Assembly: GCF_947624825.1 (NCBI RefSeq)
Contig: NZ_CANQLZ010000018.1
Coordinates: forward strand, 1 to 49,381
Source: an uncultured Acinetobacter sp.
Lineage (GTDB): Bacteria; Pseudomonadota; Gammaproteobacteria; Pseudomonadales; Moraxellaceae
Direction: 5' to 3'
Length of the DNA: 49,381 nucleotides
The notes below the pieces were generated by a model. The model saw only the letters and a program-made list of their open reading frames with translations. It had not been told where the DNA came from and did no database searches. Below, in pieces: positions 1-8,512 of the stretch. The translations under genes were made by a program, and so were the position numbers. Each line of letters starts with the position of its first letter. The first letter of the stretch is position 1.

Positions 1-72
1 AGCAAGTTGCTCAAAATCCTGTCGCACGACGGGTTTAATAAGCTGATGAAATACGGTATTCTGATGTGACAA
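1..72 (-). CDS. IS4-family transposase, N-terminal 24 residues only
   Basis: Reading the minus strand from a TTG start at 72-70 gives 24 codons without a stop, beginning MSHQNTVFHQLIKPVV and continuing off the window. This resembles the N-terminus of IS4-type DDE transposases, which often open with an 'H-x-N-T-V-x-x-Q-L' pattern; the resemblance is recalled, not aligned. TTG is the only plausible start in frame: an upstream ATG near 109 opens a different short frame. The DDE catalytic residues would lie outside the window, so activity cannot be judged. Confidence 0.5.
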   Translation of the reverse strand, partial: MSHQNTVFHQLIKPVVRQDFEQLA

Positions 73-168
73 AACCTGAATCCTGGTCGTTAAAGTGTTT
101 GTTTGCACTCATATTTTAACGATTTGGACTCAGGTTTTTTATTTAAATCAAACTATGGGACAGCAGTG
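1..168 (-). mobile_element. 5' end of an IS4-type insertion sequence, running off the window
   Basis: The left edge holds the start of a transposase gene reading out of the window, preceded by about 95 bases of noncoding IS end. The outer boundary is not certain. I place it near 165-170 because a foreign-looking reading frame begins directly after a TGA at 167-169. The other IS end and any target-site duplication lie outside the window, so neither the inverted repeats nor the exact family can be confirmed here. Confidence 0.5.
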
Positions 169-169
169 A

Positions 170-241
170 GGTGGTGGTATTGTTATTGATACTGCTAAAA
201 GTACTAAACGTATTTTAGAGCCTGTAAATTATTTTGTGTAA
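170..241 (+). pseudogene. Orphan C-terminal gene fragment cut off by the IS
   Basis: Directly right of the presumed IS boundary one frame stays open for 23 codons and ends in TAA at 239-241. It reads GGG-IVIDTAKSTKRILEPVNYFV. The composition is protein-like and it has no start codon, so it is probably the 3' end of a gene interrupted by the insertion. I do not recognise the family. A nested inverted repeat (242-268) follows the stop and could be its terminator. It could also be a chance open frame in noncoding DNA. Confidence 0.35.
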
Positions 242-268
242 GTTCGATTTTTTAATCGATCATCGAAC
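242..268. repeat. Nested inverted repeat after the orphan fragment
   Basis: GTTCGAT at 242-248 is matched by ATCGAAC at 262-268. Inside it TCGATT (244-249) can alternatively pair with AATCGA (254-259) across a TTTT loop. The element starts one base after the stop codon of the fragment at 170-241, so it may be the terminator of the interrupted gene. Confidence 0.45.
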
Positions 269-399
269 GTAATCGTAAATCAGTTCATCGCTAAATGATA
301 TAAGTAGCGCTGTTGTGCAATATTGGCATTTGAATACTTTTTATGAGGTTCATTCTTCTTGTAATTCTATTACTGAATAAACCCTAAGTGGCCGACTTG

Positions 400-444
400 G
401 AATAGGAATGAGTGGTAGGGAACGAATAGGAATAGGTGGTAGGT
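400..444. repeat. Imperfect 21-base direct repeat, two copies
   Basis: Two 21-base copies at 400-420 and 424-444, period 24, both begin GAATAGGAAT and share GTGGTAGG near their ends. They differ at three positions. No coding frame explains the repeat. Confidence 0.6.
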
Positions 445-451
445 TTATGCA

Positions 452-483
452 GGAATATGCATTTTGCTTAAATAGCATATTCC
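452..483. repeat. Stem-loop, 9-bp perfect stem
   Basis: GGAATATGC (452-460) is the exact reverse complement of GCATATTCC (475-483), with a 14-base loop. It sits 8 bases after the direct repeats and 14 bases before the next stem-loop. No U-tract follows on either strand, so it is not an ordinary terminator. Confidence 0.6.
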
Positions 484-497
484 ATATTGAGGAATTG

Positions 498-526
498 ATA
501 GGAAACACTAGCTAAGAGTTTCCTAT
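498..526. repeat. Stem-loop, 9-bp perfect stem
   Basis: ATAGGAAAC (498-506) pairs exactly with GTTTCCTAT (518-526) across an 11-base loop. No U-tract follows on either strand. Confidence 0.6.
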
Positions 527-553
527 ATGGACAACGTTATACGCACAAATAAA

Positions 554-580
554 TAACCCCCGACATCCTGTCGAGGGTTA
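554..580 (-). terminator. Terminator-like hairpin with no obvious gene
   Basis: TAACCC/GGGTTA plus CGAC/GTCG form a 10-bp stem with one mismatch and a 5-base loop. Read on the minus strand it is followed by TTATTTATTT, a loose U-rich tail, so it would end a minus-strand transcript starting somewhere in 600-860. No gene was found there. Confidence 0.4.
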
Positions 581-861
581 TGGATATTTCATGTGAGACA
601 AGCAACTTTCCTGTCACTATTTTATTTAAATCCTTTTTTATTGTTTAGTTTTTTACTAACTTGTTGTTCTTTTAAAGTTTTGGAAACTTCCTGTTCCCGA
701 TGTAGTTAGAATAGTAAAATCTTAGTGTAGAAAATAGCCGTTATCGTCACTAGCCTTTGTAGGCATAAGATTACAAAAAATTCTAAATTTTTGTTTTAAT
801 TGGGTTCGATATTTTAGTTATGTAATTTATTTATTCTGCTATGTAACAAATCACGATGTAT

Positions 862-890
862 AAAAAAGCCCTTAGCAAGATAAGGGCTTT
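862..890 (-). terminator. Intrinsic terminator of the interrupted reductase gene
   Basis: AAAGCCCTTA (865-874) pairs with TAAGGGCTTT (881-890), loop of 6, followed on the minus strand by a run of T. It lies 8 bases past the stop codon of the reductase pseudogene. Confidence 0.8.
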
Positions 891-897
891 GTAAGCT

Positions 898-1434
898 TTA
901 TTTTGCGTATTTGATCAGCTTATCTACAGCAGCTTTCAAGGCTTTTTCATCAAACTCATTTGCTTCAAAGCTTTCTGTTTGATTGCGTGAGAAAATGTCG
1001 CGAATTTCAATGGTTGCATTGCTATCCACAAGACCCATATAAGTTGCCACTTGACGAATTTGATCTACTGAACGTGAGCCATTGGTTGCACCATAGCTGA
1101 TGTATGCAGCAGGTTTACCTTGCCATTCTTTACCTAAGTAATCGAGAGCATTTTTAAGCGCAGGGCTGTAACCGTGGTTATATTCAGGGCTGATAAGAAT
1201 AAAAGCATCACCCTTCGCAATTTTTGCTGCCCATTCTTGTTGTTTTGGTTGGTCATAAATGCCCATCATAGGTGGGGTTGCACCTGCAAAAAATGGCAAA
1301 TCTCAAGCTTTAAGATCTACGATTTCAACATCTAATTGGCTGTTAAGGTTTTGAATAGACTGCTTTGCCCATTCAGCAAGTTTGATTGCAGTACGACCTT
1401 CACGGACACTGCCGACAATAATTTGAATATTCAT
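898..1434 (-). pseudogene. NAD(P)H-dependent FMN reductase family, interrupted by in-frame TGA
   Basis: From the ATG at 1434 the frame runs 179 codons to the stop at 898, with one internal stop: codon 44 is TGA (1305-1303). Upstream of it the N-terminus reads MNIQIIVGSVREGR, the phosphate-binding loop of flavodoxin-fold NADPH-dependent FMN reductases. Downstream it continues DLPFFAGATPPMMG and SPEYNHGYSPALKNALDYL, typical of the ChrR/YieF/azoreductase group. In relatives the residue before DLPFF is usually Trp, so a single TGG-to-TGA change is the simplest explanation. A TTG at codon 46 could restart translation but would lose the FMN-binding loop. A sequencing error or UGA readthrough cannot be excluded. 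Confidence 0.8.
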
Positions 1435-1494
1435 TAGTTTGTTTCTCAAGAGTAAATGAAATCTTATATGTTTCAGCAAAAATTTTATCTAAAT

Positions 1495-1519
1495 AAAAAG
1501 CGCCTAAGTGGCGCTTTTT
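1495..1519 (-). terminator. Intrinsic terminator after fkpB
   Basis: AAAAAGCGCC (1495-1504) pairs with GGCGCTTTTT (1510-1519) across TAAGT. It is A/T-flanked on both sides, so it can work in both directions. It ends the ribF-ileS-lspA-fkpB transcript. Confidence 0.85.
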
Positions 1520-1534
1520 ATAGTAATTTTGCAA

Positions 1535-2017
1535 TTACATGAGTTTAACACCTTGTTGACCTGCAGGTGTGACTTTAAAGATTTCAACTTCAAAGGTAAT
1601 ATCTTTGCCAGCCAGTGGGTGGTTAAAATCAACTTCAGTGATATCATCACCGACTGATTTTACAACACCATACAACGTTGCTTTAGCTTTGTCTTCAAAC
1701 TCGATCATATGACCTTCAATTGGGCGTTCGCCAAATTTTACGGTATCGAATTTTTGTACGTTTTCTGGATTCCATGGTCCAAAAGCATCTTCAGGCGGAA
1801 GACTAACAGTACGACGGTCGCCTGCACGCAAACCAAACAGTGCTTTTTCAAAGCCCGGTAATAAGCTGCCATCACCCATGACGAGGCTGACAGGATTTTC
1901 ACGGCTACGTGTATTGTCAATTTCTACGCCATTTTCAATCGCGACAGAAAAATGCAGTTCAACTTTTGAACCTTCTTCAACACGGGTTTCTTCGTTTGGA
2001 TTAATAAAATCAGTCAT
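1535..2017 (-). CDS. fkpB: FKBP-type peptidyl-prolyl isomerase, SlpA/FkpB type
   Basis: 160 residues with no signal peptide, so a cytoplasmic proline isomerase. The N-terminal half carries the FKBP core (VELHFSVAIENGVEID, then MGDGSLLPGFEKALFGL). The middle holds the inserted IF/lid domain typical of SlyD/SlpA proteins (PEDAFGPWNPENVQ), and the C-terminal strand has FNHPLAGKDITFEVEI. The histidine-rich metal-binding tail of SlyD is absent, which favours SlpA/FkpB. Its ATG overlaps the lspA stop by 8 bases (ATGACTGA), so it is probably translationally coupled. The same lspA-fkpB order is found in E. coli and other gammaproteobacteria. Confidence 0.9.
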   Translation of the reverse strand: MTDFINPNEETRVEEGSKVELHFSVAIENGVEIDNTRSRENPVSLVMGDGSLLPGFEKALFGLRAGDRRTVSLPPEDAFGPWNPENVQKFDTVKFGERPIEGHMIEFEDKAKATLYGVVKSVGDDITEVDFNHPLAGKDITFEVEIFKVTPAGQQGVKLM

Positions 2018-2549
2018 GTTGTTGTTCCGCAGCTTGAATACGTTTTTTCTCTAAGAAAAAACTATCAATCAACAGCAAGATGGTGCCAAGCGTGATGGCA
2101 CTATCTGCAATATTAAAAGCAGGAAAGTGGCTGTTGTTGTAATACACATGAATAAAGTCCACCACATAACCAAGCAACACACGGTCAATCAGATTACCCA
2201 CTGCACCGCCTAAAATTAGGGCAATCGCAAGGGGCAAGACTTTTAGTGTTTTTGGCATACGCATCAGCCAAAATACAAAAACAATCGAAACAATTCCTGC
2301 CAATGAGGTAAAGAAGTAACGTTGCCATCCACCAGCATCGGACAAGAAACTAAAGGCAGCGCCATAGTTATGTAGTAATGTCCAATTTAAAAAGGGCAGT
2401 ACAGGAACAGGGTCTGCATAATTGAGACTGTTGACTGCAATCCATTTGGTCCATTGATCTAAAACAATCGCAATCACCGACAACCCAAGCCACACTAAAT
2501 TGTGTGCCTTGAATTGGAATAAGCCCTTTTTATTGTGTGGGTTAGGCAT
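2010..2549 (-). CDS. lspA: Lipoprotein signal peptidase (signal peptidase II)
   Basis: 179-residue inner-membrane aspartyl protease that removes signal peptides from prolipoproteins. Four hydrophobic segments are visible. The conserved blocks are NYGAAFSFL (61-69), GNLIDR (118-123), VVDF with D131 and FNIADS with D149; the last two Asp match the family's catalytic pair. The longest open frame starts further upstream, but the ATG at 2549 is preferred because GAAGAGAGAAAAT lies just before it and the extra residues have no signal or membrane character. It overlaps the ileS stop by 8 bases. Several lipoproteins in this window (ssuA, bamC, the M23 protein and the DDR protein) are its likely substrates. 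Confidence 0.93.
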   Translation of the reverse strand: MPNPHNKKGLFQFKAHNLVWLGLSVIAIVLDQWTKWIAVNSLNYADPVPVLPFLNWTLLHNYGAAFSFLSDAGGWQRYFFTSLAGIVSIVFVFWLMRMPKTLKVLPLAIALILGGAVGNLIDRVLLGYVVDFIHVYYNNSHFPAFNIADSAITLGTILLLIDSFFLEKKRIQAAEQQHD

Positions 2550-5388
2550 ATTTTCTCTCTTCGCCTTGGCCTGATGGTAAGTTAATAATACAACGACCAC
2601 ATAAACCTGGATGTTCAATATGTGTATTTACATCAGGTAGTACATGCCAGCAACGGACACATTTTTCACCATCTGCTGCTGAAACTTGCACGTTTAAGCC
2701 GTCTAAATCAGAAGCTTCCCCTTGTGCTGCATCAAACTCATTCACAATTACTTGCGAGGTGATAAGTACGAAACGAAGTTCGTCGCTGAGTTTATCAAGC
2801 ACAGTTTTGAGTTCAGGATTTGCCCAAAGTTCAACTTTAGCAGATAAGTTTGAACCCACTGTTTTTGCAGTACGTGCCGCTTCAATAAACTTGTTGACCG
2901 CAGATTTTACAGAAATCAAGGTTTGCCATTCAGCTTCAGACACAAGGTTTGCAGTCGACGCGACAGGAATGTCATACCATTCAGCGGTAAATACGTATTT
3001 CTCTGATTGTTCAGGAATCAGTGGCCAAGCTTCTTGAGCAGTAAAGCTTAAGATCGGTGCCATCCAACGTACAAATGCTTGTACCAAATGATACAACGCA
3101 GTTTGCGCTGAATGACGTGCTTGAGAGTCGGCTTTAGTAGTGTATTGACGGTCTTTGATGATGTCTAAATAGAAACCACCTAAGTCGTTGATACAGAAGT
3201 TGGTCAATGCATTGGTCACGATATGGAAGTTCATATCTTCGTATGCTTGTTGAATGGTTTTTTGAACCTCAGACGCACGTTGTAAGATGTATTGATCAAG
3301 CGCGATCAATTGATCTACAGGCAAAGCATCTGTTGAAGGTTTAAAACCATTTAAGTTGGCAAGTAAGAAACGAAGCGTATTACGGATACGACGGTAGCCG
3401 TCTGATGCACGGCTAAAGATTTCTTTACCCGCAGTCATTTCATAACGGTAATCGGCAGATGCAATCCAGAAGCGTAGACCATCGGCACCCATATCTTTAA
3501 TGATGTCTTGTGGGGTAATGATATTACCCAACGATTTCGACATCTTACGACCTTTTTCATCGACCACGAAGCCGTGAGTCAATAAGCCTTTGTATGGCGC
3601 ACGTTCATTAATCGCAATTGAGGTGAGTAATGATGATTGGAACCAACCACGGTGTTGGTCTGAACCTTCTAAATACAAATCAGCAGGATCTGTGAGTTCT
3701 TCACGCTCACGAAGTACTGCATAGTGCGTTGTACCTGAGTCAAACCATACGTCTAGTGTGTCACGTACTGCATTATATTGTTCTGCATCATCACCGATAA
3801 ACTCGCGCGCATCGCGGTTGTACCAACCATCAATACCTTCTTGTTCAATCAGTTTAGCGACGATTTCAATCAATTCAGGCGTACGAGGGTGCAATTCGTT
3901 GGTGTCTTTATGTACGAAGAATGGAATTGGCACGCCCCAAGTACGCTGACGAGAGATACACCAATCAGGACGACCTTCAATCATCGCTTGAATACGATTT
4001 TTACCCCAATCTGGCACAAAGCTGATTTCATTTTCAATCGCGTTTAATGCATTTTGGCGTAAGCCTTGCGCATCCATGCTAATAAACCATTGTGGCGTCG
4101 CACGGAAAATAATTGGTGTCTTATGGCGCCAGCAATGTGGATAGCTATGTTTGATTGGCTTATGTGCCCAAAGCTTATTGCTTTCAGTTAAAGCTGCAAT
4201 AATTTTTGGATTGGCTTTGTAGATGTGTTCGCCTGCAAAAATTGGCGCAGTTGGTAAATACACACCATTACCGCCCACAGGGTTGTCGACTTTTAAGTTG
4301 TACTGTAACCCAACTTTATAATCGTCTACACCGTGACCAGGGGCTGTATGTACCGCACCTGTACCGCTTGCATCTGTTACGTGTTCGCCCAAAATTACAG
4401 GTACTTGACGCTCGCTAATCAGAGGATGTTGCAGCACTAAGTTTTCAAGTTTCGCGCCTGCAAATTCTGCAATCACTTCAACATGGTTAAAGCCATAACG
4501 CTCAGTTGCAGATTCAACCAAAGATTTTGCAAGAATAAAGTTTTGTGCTGCTTTTTCCTCACCGGTTGCTTTAACCAATTGGTACTCAAGCTCAGCATGT
4601 AAAGCCACTGCTTGGTTGGCAGGTATGGTCCAAGGTGTGGTGGTCCAAATCACGATATCGGTACGATCAGCTACATCGACACCCAAACGTGCAGATAAGT
4701 CGCTTAAATCAACAACTGAAAAACCCACGTCAATCGCGTCAGATTTTTTATCTTCGTATTCAACTTCGGCTTCAGCCAATGATGAACCACAATCTAAACA
4801 CCAGTTCACTGGTTTAAGACCTGGCTCGATGTGACCGGCTTTGGCAATTGCGCCAAGTGAACGCACGATGTCAGCTTCTTGCTTGAAGTTCATGGTTAAA
4901 TAAGGCTTGTCCCAATCACCAAACACGCCCATACGCACAAAGTCTTTCTTTTGCAGTTCAACTTGGGTGTATGCATATTCACGGCAGGCTTTACGGAAAG
5001 TTGAAGCATCAACTTTCACCCCGACTTTACCGACTTTTTCTTCAACTTTAAGCTCAATTGGAAGACCGTGACAGTCCCAACCCGGCACGTAAGGTGCATC
5101 AAAACCGTCCATGACACGGCTTTTAATGATGATGTCTTTTAAAACTTTATTGACTGCGTGACCCAAATGGATTTGACCATTTGCATACGGAGGGCCATCG
5201 TGCAGGACATATTTTTTCTTGCCAATACGCGACGCACGAATCTGCTGATAAATGTTGTCGGCATACCACTCTTCTAACCATTTAGCTTCACGTACTGCCA
5301 AATTTGCTTTCATTGCAAATTCAGTACCTGGGAGGTTTAGCGTGGCTTTATAGTCCACTGCATTTTCAGGAGTTTGCTTATCGCTCAT
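2542..5388 (-). CDS. ileS: Isoleucyl-tRNA synthetase
   Basis: 948 residues, normal length for a bacterial class I IleRS with a zinc-binding C-terminus. It charges tRNA-Ile in the cytoplasm. Visible motifs are the HIGH-type signature HLGH (74-77) within [17 protein letters not shown] at 615-619, editing-domain sequence in between (TWTIPANQ-like, [17 protein letters not shown]), and the C-terminal zinc site CVRCWH followed by CGRC. An ATG ten codons upstream is in frame, but the start at 5388 is preferred: GGAAGA lies at proper distance and [20 protein letters not shown] is the usual N-terminus. It overlaps lspA by 8 bases. Confidence 0.96.
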   Translation of the reverse strand: MSDKQTPENAVDYKATLNLPGTEFAMKANLAVREAKWLEEWYADNIYQQIRASRIGKKKYVLHDGPPYANGQIHLGHAVNKVLKDIIIKSRVMDGFDAPYVPGWDCHGLPIELKVEEKVGKVGVKVDASTFRKACREYAYTQVELQKKDFVRMGVFGDWDKPYLTMNFKQEADIVRSLGAIAKAGHIEPGLKPVNWCLDCGSSLAEAEVEYEDKKSDAIDVGFSVVDLSDLSARLGVDVADRTDIVIWTTTPWTIPANQAVALHAELEYQLVKATGEEKAAQNFILAKSLVESATERYGFNHVEVIAEFAGAKLENLVLQHPLISERQVPVILGEHVTDASGTGAVHTAPGHGVDDYKVGLQYNLKVDNPVGGNGVYLPTAPIFAGEHIYKANPKIIAALTESNKLWAHKPIKHSYPHCWRHKTPIIFRATPQWFISMDAQGLRQNALNAIENEISFVPDWGKNRIQAMIEGRPDWCISRQRTWGVPIPFFVHKDTNELHPRTPELIEIVAKLIEQEGIDGWYNRDAREFIGDDAEQYNAVRDTLDVWFDSGTTHYAVLREREELTDPADLYLEGSDQHRGWFQSSLLTSIAINERAPYKGLLTHGFVVDEKGRKMSKSLGNIITPQDIIKDMGADGLRFWIASADYRYEMTAGKEIFSRASDGYRRIRNTLRFLLANLNGFKPSTDALPVDQLIALDQYILQRASEVQKTIQQAYEDMNFHIVTNALTNFCINDLGGFYLDIIKDRQYTTKADSQARHSAQTALYHLVQAFVRWMAPILSFTAQEAWPLIPEQSEKYVFTAEWYDIPVASTANLVSEAEWQTLISVKSAVNKFIEAARTAKTVGSNLSAKVELWANPELKTVLDKLSDELRFVLITSQVIVNEFDAAQGEASDLDGLNVQVSAADGEKCVRCWHVLPDVNTHIEHPGLCGRCIINLPSGQGEERKYA

Positions 5389-5449
5389 GCAAGTTGTCTT
5401 CCAATTTTCATTCAGCAAAGCTGAGGCGTTTTACAATAAATTAAGGGAT

Positions 5450-6451
5450 TTAAAACGGTAAGATTGTGTTGCTGTGACGGAAGTTGATTAACTGTGCCAC
5501 ATCATCATCAATGCCTGCCTTGAGTGCTTCTAGCGAAGGATAGTCTTTTTCGCCGTGCAAGTAATGTAAAAATGTTACTCGCATTAACAGGCCATACAGA
5601 TTAGCAGAAACATCAGGAAAATGTACTTCTAAACGCCATTCTGGATGGGCTTGTTTAATCGCTGGTCGTGTACCCACATGCCCTGCACCAAACAAAGCAT
5701 CAGCTTGATAACCTTGGATACCTAATTTTTGTGGGTGGTGCTGTTTGACACGTTGTGCAAGTGACTCAGTTTCACACAACACATCAACCGCATAAATGCC
5801 ATTTAAACACGGTTTATGCCGATTTAAGCGCACATTAATGGTTGGAAAATCAATGGTACGACCAATTTGATCGCCATAGACCACGCGCCCTGTAATGCTA
5901 TAAGGACGCCCAAGTAATTGAGCCGCTAAGGCTAAATCGCCCGCTTGTAAAGTTTGACGAATGCGGGTAGAACTCACCCGCTCGCCATGCACTTCAATGG
6001 TATCTAAGCTGGTAATTTCAAAACCGTAACTTTGTAAAAATTCACTATTGCCTTGACGGTTTTTGCCAAAGTGAAAATCATCGCCTAAGACCAAATGTTG
6101 CGCATTGAGTTGATTTTTTAAAATGTCAGCAAAATCAGTGGCGCTTAAACTACGAAAGCGTTCATCAAATTTGGCAATCACAATATAGTCAACGCCAAGT
6201 TCTGTTAAATATTCAACTTTTTCACGCAAAGATGAAATACGGGGTGGGGCGTCATAGCCTTTAAAAAATTCGAGTGGTTGCGGCTCAAAGATCATCACCA
6301 AACTTTTTAAGTTGTTATTTTGGGCAATACTTTGAAGTTGGCGAATCATCGCCTGATGACCAAGATGTACACCGTCAAAATTACCAATCGTGACGGCAGT
6401 TTTTGGCAATTGTGTGCTAGGCGCTAAAGCATTCAGACGGAGCAGCTTCAT
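5450..6451 (-). CDS. ribF: Bifunctional riboflavin kinase / FAD synthetase
   Basis: 333 residues that convert riboflavin to FMN and FMN to FAD. The N-terminal nucleotidyltransferase half shows TIGNFDGVHLGHQ with the HxGH motif, and SSTRIR. The C-terminal kinase half shows GRPYSITGRVVYGDQIGR, DFPTINV, NGIYAV and the Asn/Glu region near LEVHF. The annotated frame can extend two codons to a TTG, but the ATG at 6451 is preferred although its ribosome site is weak. It heads the ileS-lspA-fkpB cluster, 61 bases before ileS. No FMN riboswitch fold was seen upstream. Confidence 0.94.
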   Translation of the reverse strand: MKLLRLNALAPSTQLPKTAVTIGNFDGVHLGHQAMIRQLQSIAQNNNLKSLVMIFEPQPLEFFKGYDAPPRISSLREKVEYLTELGVDYIVIAKFDERFRSLSATDFADILKNQLNAQHLVLGDDFHFGKNRQGNSEFLQSYGFEITSLDTIEVHGERVSSTRIRQTLQAGDLALAAQLLGRPYSITGRVVYGDQIGRTIDFPTINVRLNRHKPCLNGIYAVDVLCETESLAQRVKQHHPQKLGIQGYQADALFGAGHVGTRPAIKQAHPEWRLEVHFPDVSANLYGLLMRVTFLHYLHGEKDYPSLEALKAGIDDDVAQLINFRHSNTILPF

Positions 6452-6654
6452 GGGCAAATCAAGAGCTTAGAAATATGACGAGGCTATATATTGCCATAAT
6501 CTTGGCGTTTCGTCTTGTTGTTGTGTTTTTATTCAAAAGGAATTTTTCTAGCAGAATTATAAATCAGTAAAATTGATTCATTTTATAAATATTAATCAAT
6601 TTTATTTATATATGGTTCTGCTTAAAATAAAGGCATCTTCCACTTGAGGAGCCG

Positions 6655-7803
6655 ATGATGCCACGCGTATTTCAGTATCTTGAAAAACCTAGCGATTTTA
6701 TTCGTCATTTCACCCCAAACTGGTTCACCGTGTGTATGGGAACAGGCATTGTGGCGCTGATTATCTCAGAATTACCGATGTTTTTAGATGTTTTTTGGAA
6801 TATTGGGCAAACCTTGTGGCACATCAATATTTTCTTATTTGCTGCATGTAGTGTGCTGTACATGGCGCGTTGGGCTTTGTTTTATCACGAGGCTAAACAA
6901 GTGTTTCAACATCCAATAATGTGCTTGTTTTTAGGTGCAATTCCAATGGCTTTGGCCACCTTGATTAATGGAATGCTGAAATATGGTGTGCCTTTGTATG
7001 GGGAACATCTGATTGATTGGGCGCAGCAGTTGTGGTGGCTAGATGTTGCTTTAGCAGTGACGATTGCATGGATTGTTCCATTTTGTATGTATCGACATCA
7101 GCAACACAGCCTAAAAAACATGACTGCGGTTTGGTTGCTGCCCATTGTGGCTTGTGAGGTTGCAGCAGCCAGTGGCGGTGTTTTGATTGCTCAGTTAGAA
7201 ACAGGACAAGCAGCTATGCAAATTTTACTGACCAGTTATGTGCTATGGGGCATGTCAGTCTTACCTGCTTTTGCAGTGTTGACTATTTTAATGCTGCGTT
7301 TGGCTTTACAGCAATTACCAGCCAAAGAAGTGGGTTTAAGCAGTTGGTTAACATTGGGACCGATTGGGACGGGTGCATTGGCTTTATTGTTGTTGGGACA
7401 TGAAGCACCACGTTTAATGAGTTTTATTGGCTGGGGGCAACTGGGAGAGTTGATGCAAGGAGCAGGTATCTTAGGTAGCTTGATCTTGCTTGGTTTTGCA
7501 GTGTGGTGGTTGGGTATTGCATTGCTTAGCAGTGTACATCATCTGCAACAAGATTTGCCTTTTAACTTGGGATGGTGGGCACTGACGTTCCCGATAGGCG
7601 TATTGAGTTTGGCAGTTTTAACTTTAGCAAAAACTTTGGGATTGGCTTGGATGCTCAGTATCGGCTATAGCTTGACGGTTTTACTCATATTGTTATGGTG
7701 CATTGTTGCCTTTAAAACCGTGATTGGATTTTATCAAGGTAAACTTTTGTTCTCGCCGTGTTTGGTTCAGTTTTTAGAAAAACAAAGCTCAGTCAAAAGC
7801 TAA
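6655..7803 (+). CDS. SLAC1/TehA/Mae1 (TDT) family channel or transporter
   Basis: 382-residue inner-membrane protein with about ten hydrophobic segments. The N-terminal sequence FTPNWFTVCMGTGIVALII is characteristic of the tellurite-resistance/dicarboxylate transporter (TDT) family, which includes TehA, yeast Mae1 and plant SLAC1 anion channels. Family members pass anions such as malate, sulfite, chloride or nitrate; the substrate cannot be read from this sequence. TTGAGGAG precedes two adjacent ATG codons (6655 and 6658), so either may start. It stands alone on the plus strand, divergent from ribF across an AT-rich 203-base gap. A role in sulfite export would fit the nearby sulfonate operon but is only a guess. 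Confidence 0.85.
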   Translation: MMPRVFQYLEKPSDFIRHFTPNWFTVCMGTGIVALIISELPMFLDVFWNIGQTLWHINIFLFAACSVLYMARWALFYHEAKQVFQHPIMCLFLGAIPMALATLINGMLKYGVPLYGEHLIDWAQQLWWLDVALAVTIAWIVPFCMYRHQQHSLKNMTAVWLLPIVACEVAAASGGVLIAQLETGQAAMQILLTSYVLWGMSVLPAFAVLTILMLRLALQQLPAKEVGLSSWLTLGPIGTGALALLLLGHEAPRLMSFIGWGQLGELMQGAGILGSLILLGFAVWWLGIALLSSVHHLQQDLPFNLGWWALTFPIGVLSLAVLTLAKTLGLAWMLSIGYSLTVLLILLWCIVAFKTVIGFYQGKLLFSPCLVQFLEKQSSVKS

Positions 7804-7848
7804 ACATAAGGCGCAATGGAATTTGACTTAAGCCATGATTTGCCACAG

Positions 7849-7880
7849 AAGAGCATTTGTTCTTTAATACAGCTCTTTTG
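7849..7880 (+). terminator. Weak hairpin between the TDT gene and the nucleosidase
   Basis: AAGAGC (7849-7854) can pair with GCTCTT (7872-7877), followed by a short T run. The 17-base loop makes it a weak terminator or only a partial one. Confidence 0.3.
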
Positions 7881-7895
7881 AGTTGATAGAGAACG

Positions 7896-8459
7896 ATGAT
7901 GTCCGATATGGCGTTAATCATGGCTTTGCCCAATGAATCCAAAGGTTTGTTTGAAGCAGCAGGCATCGATGTGCATTACAGCGGTATTGGTAAAGTAAAT
8001 GCAGCGTTTAAAGCATTTGAGGTGATTCAAAAGACTGGTTGCACAACTTTATTAAATTTAGGTACAGCAGGCAGTTCGCATTTTCAGGCGCATGAATTAG
8101 TCGAAGTCACACGTTTTGTGCAACGTGATATGGATGTATCGGCATTGGGTTTTGAAGTAGGTGTCACGCCAATGGATCAAGAGTATCCTGCGGCAATTGA
8201 TTTAGTGCCTTATTTTAAGCATTTAAGCCAAGGCATATGTGGTACAGGAGATAGCTTTGAGACAGCTACACCTAAAGTTGCGTGTAACTTGGTGGATATG
8301 GAAGGCTATGCATTGGCTAAAGTGTGTAAAAAACTCAATGTACGTTTAATTTCGGTGAAATATATTACCGATGGAGCAGATGGAGCTGCGCACCTTGATT
8401 GGCAAGAGAATTTATTATTAGGTGCTCAGAAATTATTAAAGTTGTATCAATCCATCTAA
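7896..8459 (+). CDS. Small purine nucleosidase of the MTA/SAH nucleosidase superfamily
   Basis: 187 residues of the PNP/UDP phosphorylase-type nucleosidase fold. The signs are the N-terminal MALIMALPNESKGLF with catalytic-type Glu, the YSGIGKVNA loop, LLNLGTAGS, VDMEGYALAKV (the ribose-binding Met-Glu and base-side region) and VKYITDGAD with the catalytic Asp. It probably hydrolyses 5'-methylthioadenosine and/or S-adenosylhomocysteine. It is shorter than E. coli MtnN (about 230 residues), so calling it mtnN is premature; a futalosine-hydrolase-like enzyme is the alternative, though no menaquinone genes are nearby. Two ATG codons at 7896 and 7899 follow GATAGAGAACG. Confidence 0.78.
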   Translation: MMSDMALIMALPNESKGLFEAAGIDVHYSGIGKVNAAFKAFEVIQKTGCTTLLNLGTAGSSHFQAHELVEVTRFVQRDMDVSALGFEVGVTPMDQEYPAAIDLVPYFKHLSQGICGTGDSFETATPKVACNLVDMEGYALAKVCKKLNVRLISVKYITDGADGAAHLDWQENLLLGAQKLLKLYQSI

Positions 8460-8465
8460 TTTTTG

Positions 8466-8512
8466 CGACCATAGAACGCTATGGTCGTATGCCAGCAGCT
8501 TGTAGCAAGCTG
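8466..8512. terminator. Two hairpins in the convergent gap
   Basis: CGACCATAG/CTATGGTCG (8466-8474 with 8479-8487, loop AACG) and CAGCTTG/CAAGCTG (8496-8502 with 8506-8512, loop TAG) fill the 53-base gap between the nucleosidase and the convergent TetR gene. A TTTTT-like tract flanks the first on the left (8460-8464), suiting minus-strand termination. Confidence 0.5.

Larger units (their letters stand above)
242..861. other. Gene-free stretch with inverted and direct repeats
   Basis: No convincing coding frame is visible on either strand across about 620 bases. The stretch holds a nested hairpin (242-268), an imperfect 21-base direct repeat (400-444), two perfect 9-bp stem-loops (452-483 and 498-526) and a terminator-like hairpin (554-580). 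The remainder, 600-860, is AT-rich with no structure I can support. It may be scar DNA from past rearrangements next to the IS, or may hold an unannotated small RNA. Confidence 0.5.

Noticed and set aside
400..583. CRISPR array or integron attC-type site
   Set aside because: Only two imperfect repeat copies with a 3-base spacing, no spacers, no cas genes, no integrase and no attC core motifs.
2759..4834. Several plus-strand open frames of 60-92 codons opposite ileS
   Set aside because: They are shadows of a highly conserved gene, without ribosome sites or protein-like composition.
6452..6654. FMN riboswitch ahead of ribF
   Set aside because: The region upstream of ribF is A/T-rich and lacks the conserved helices of the RFN element.
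6655..8459. TDT channel and nucleosidase as a dedicated functional pair
   Set aside because: They are 92 bases apart with a weak hairpin between, and no shared pathway is evident.
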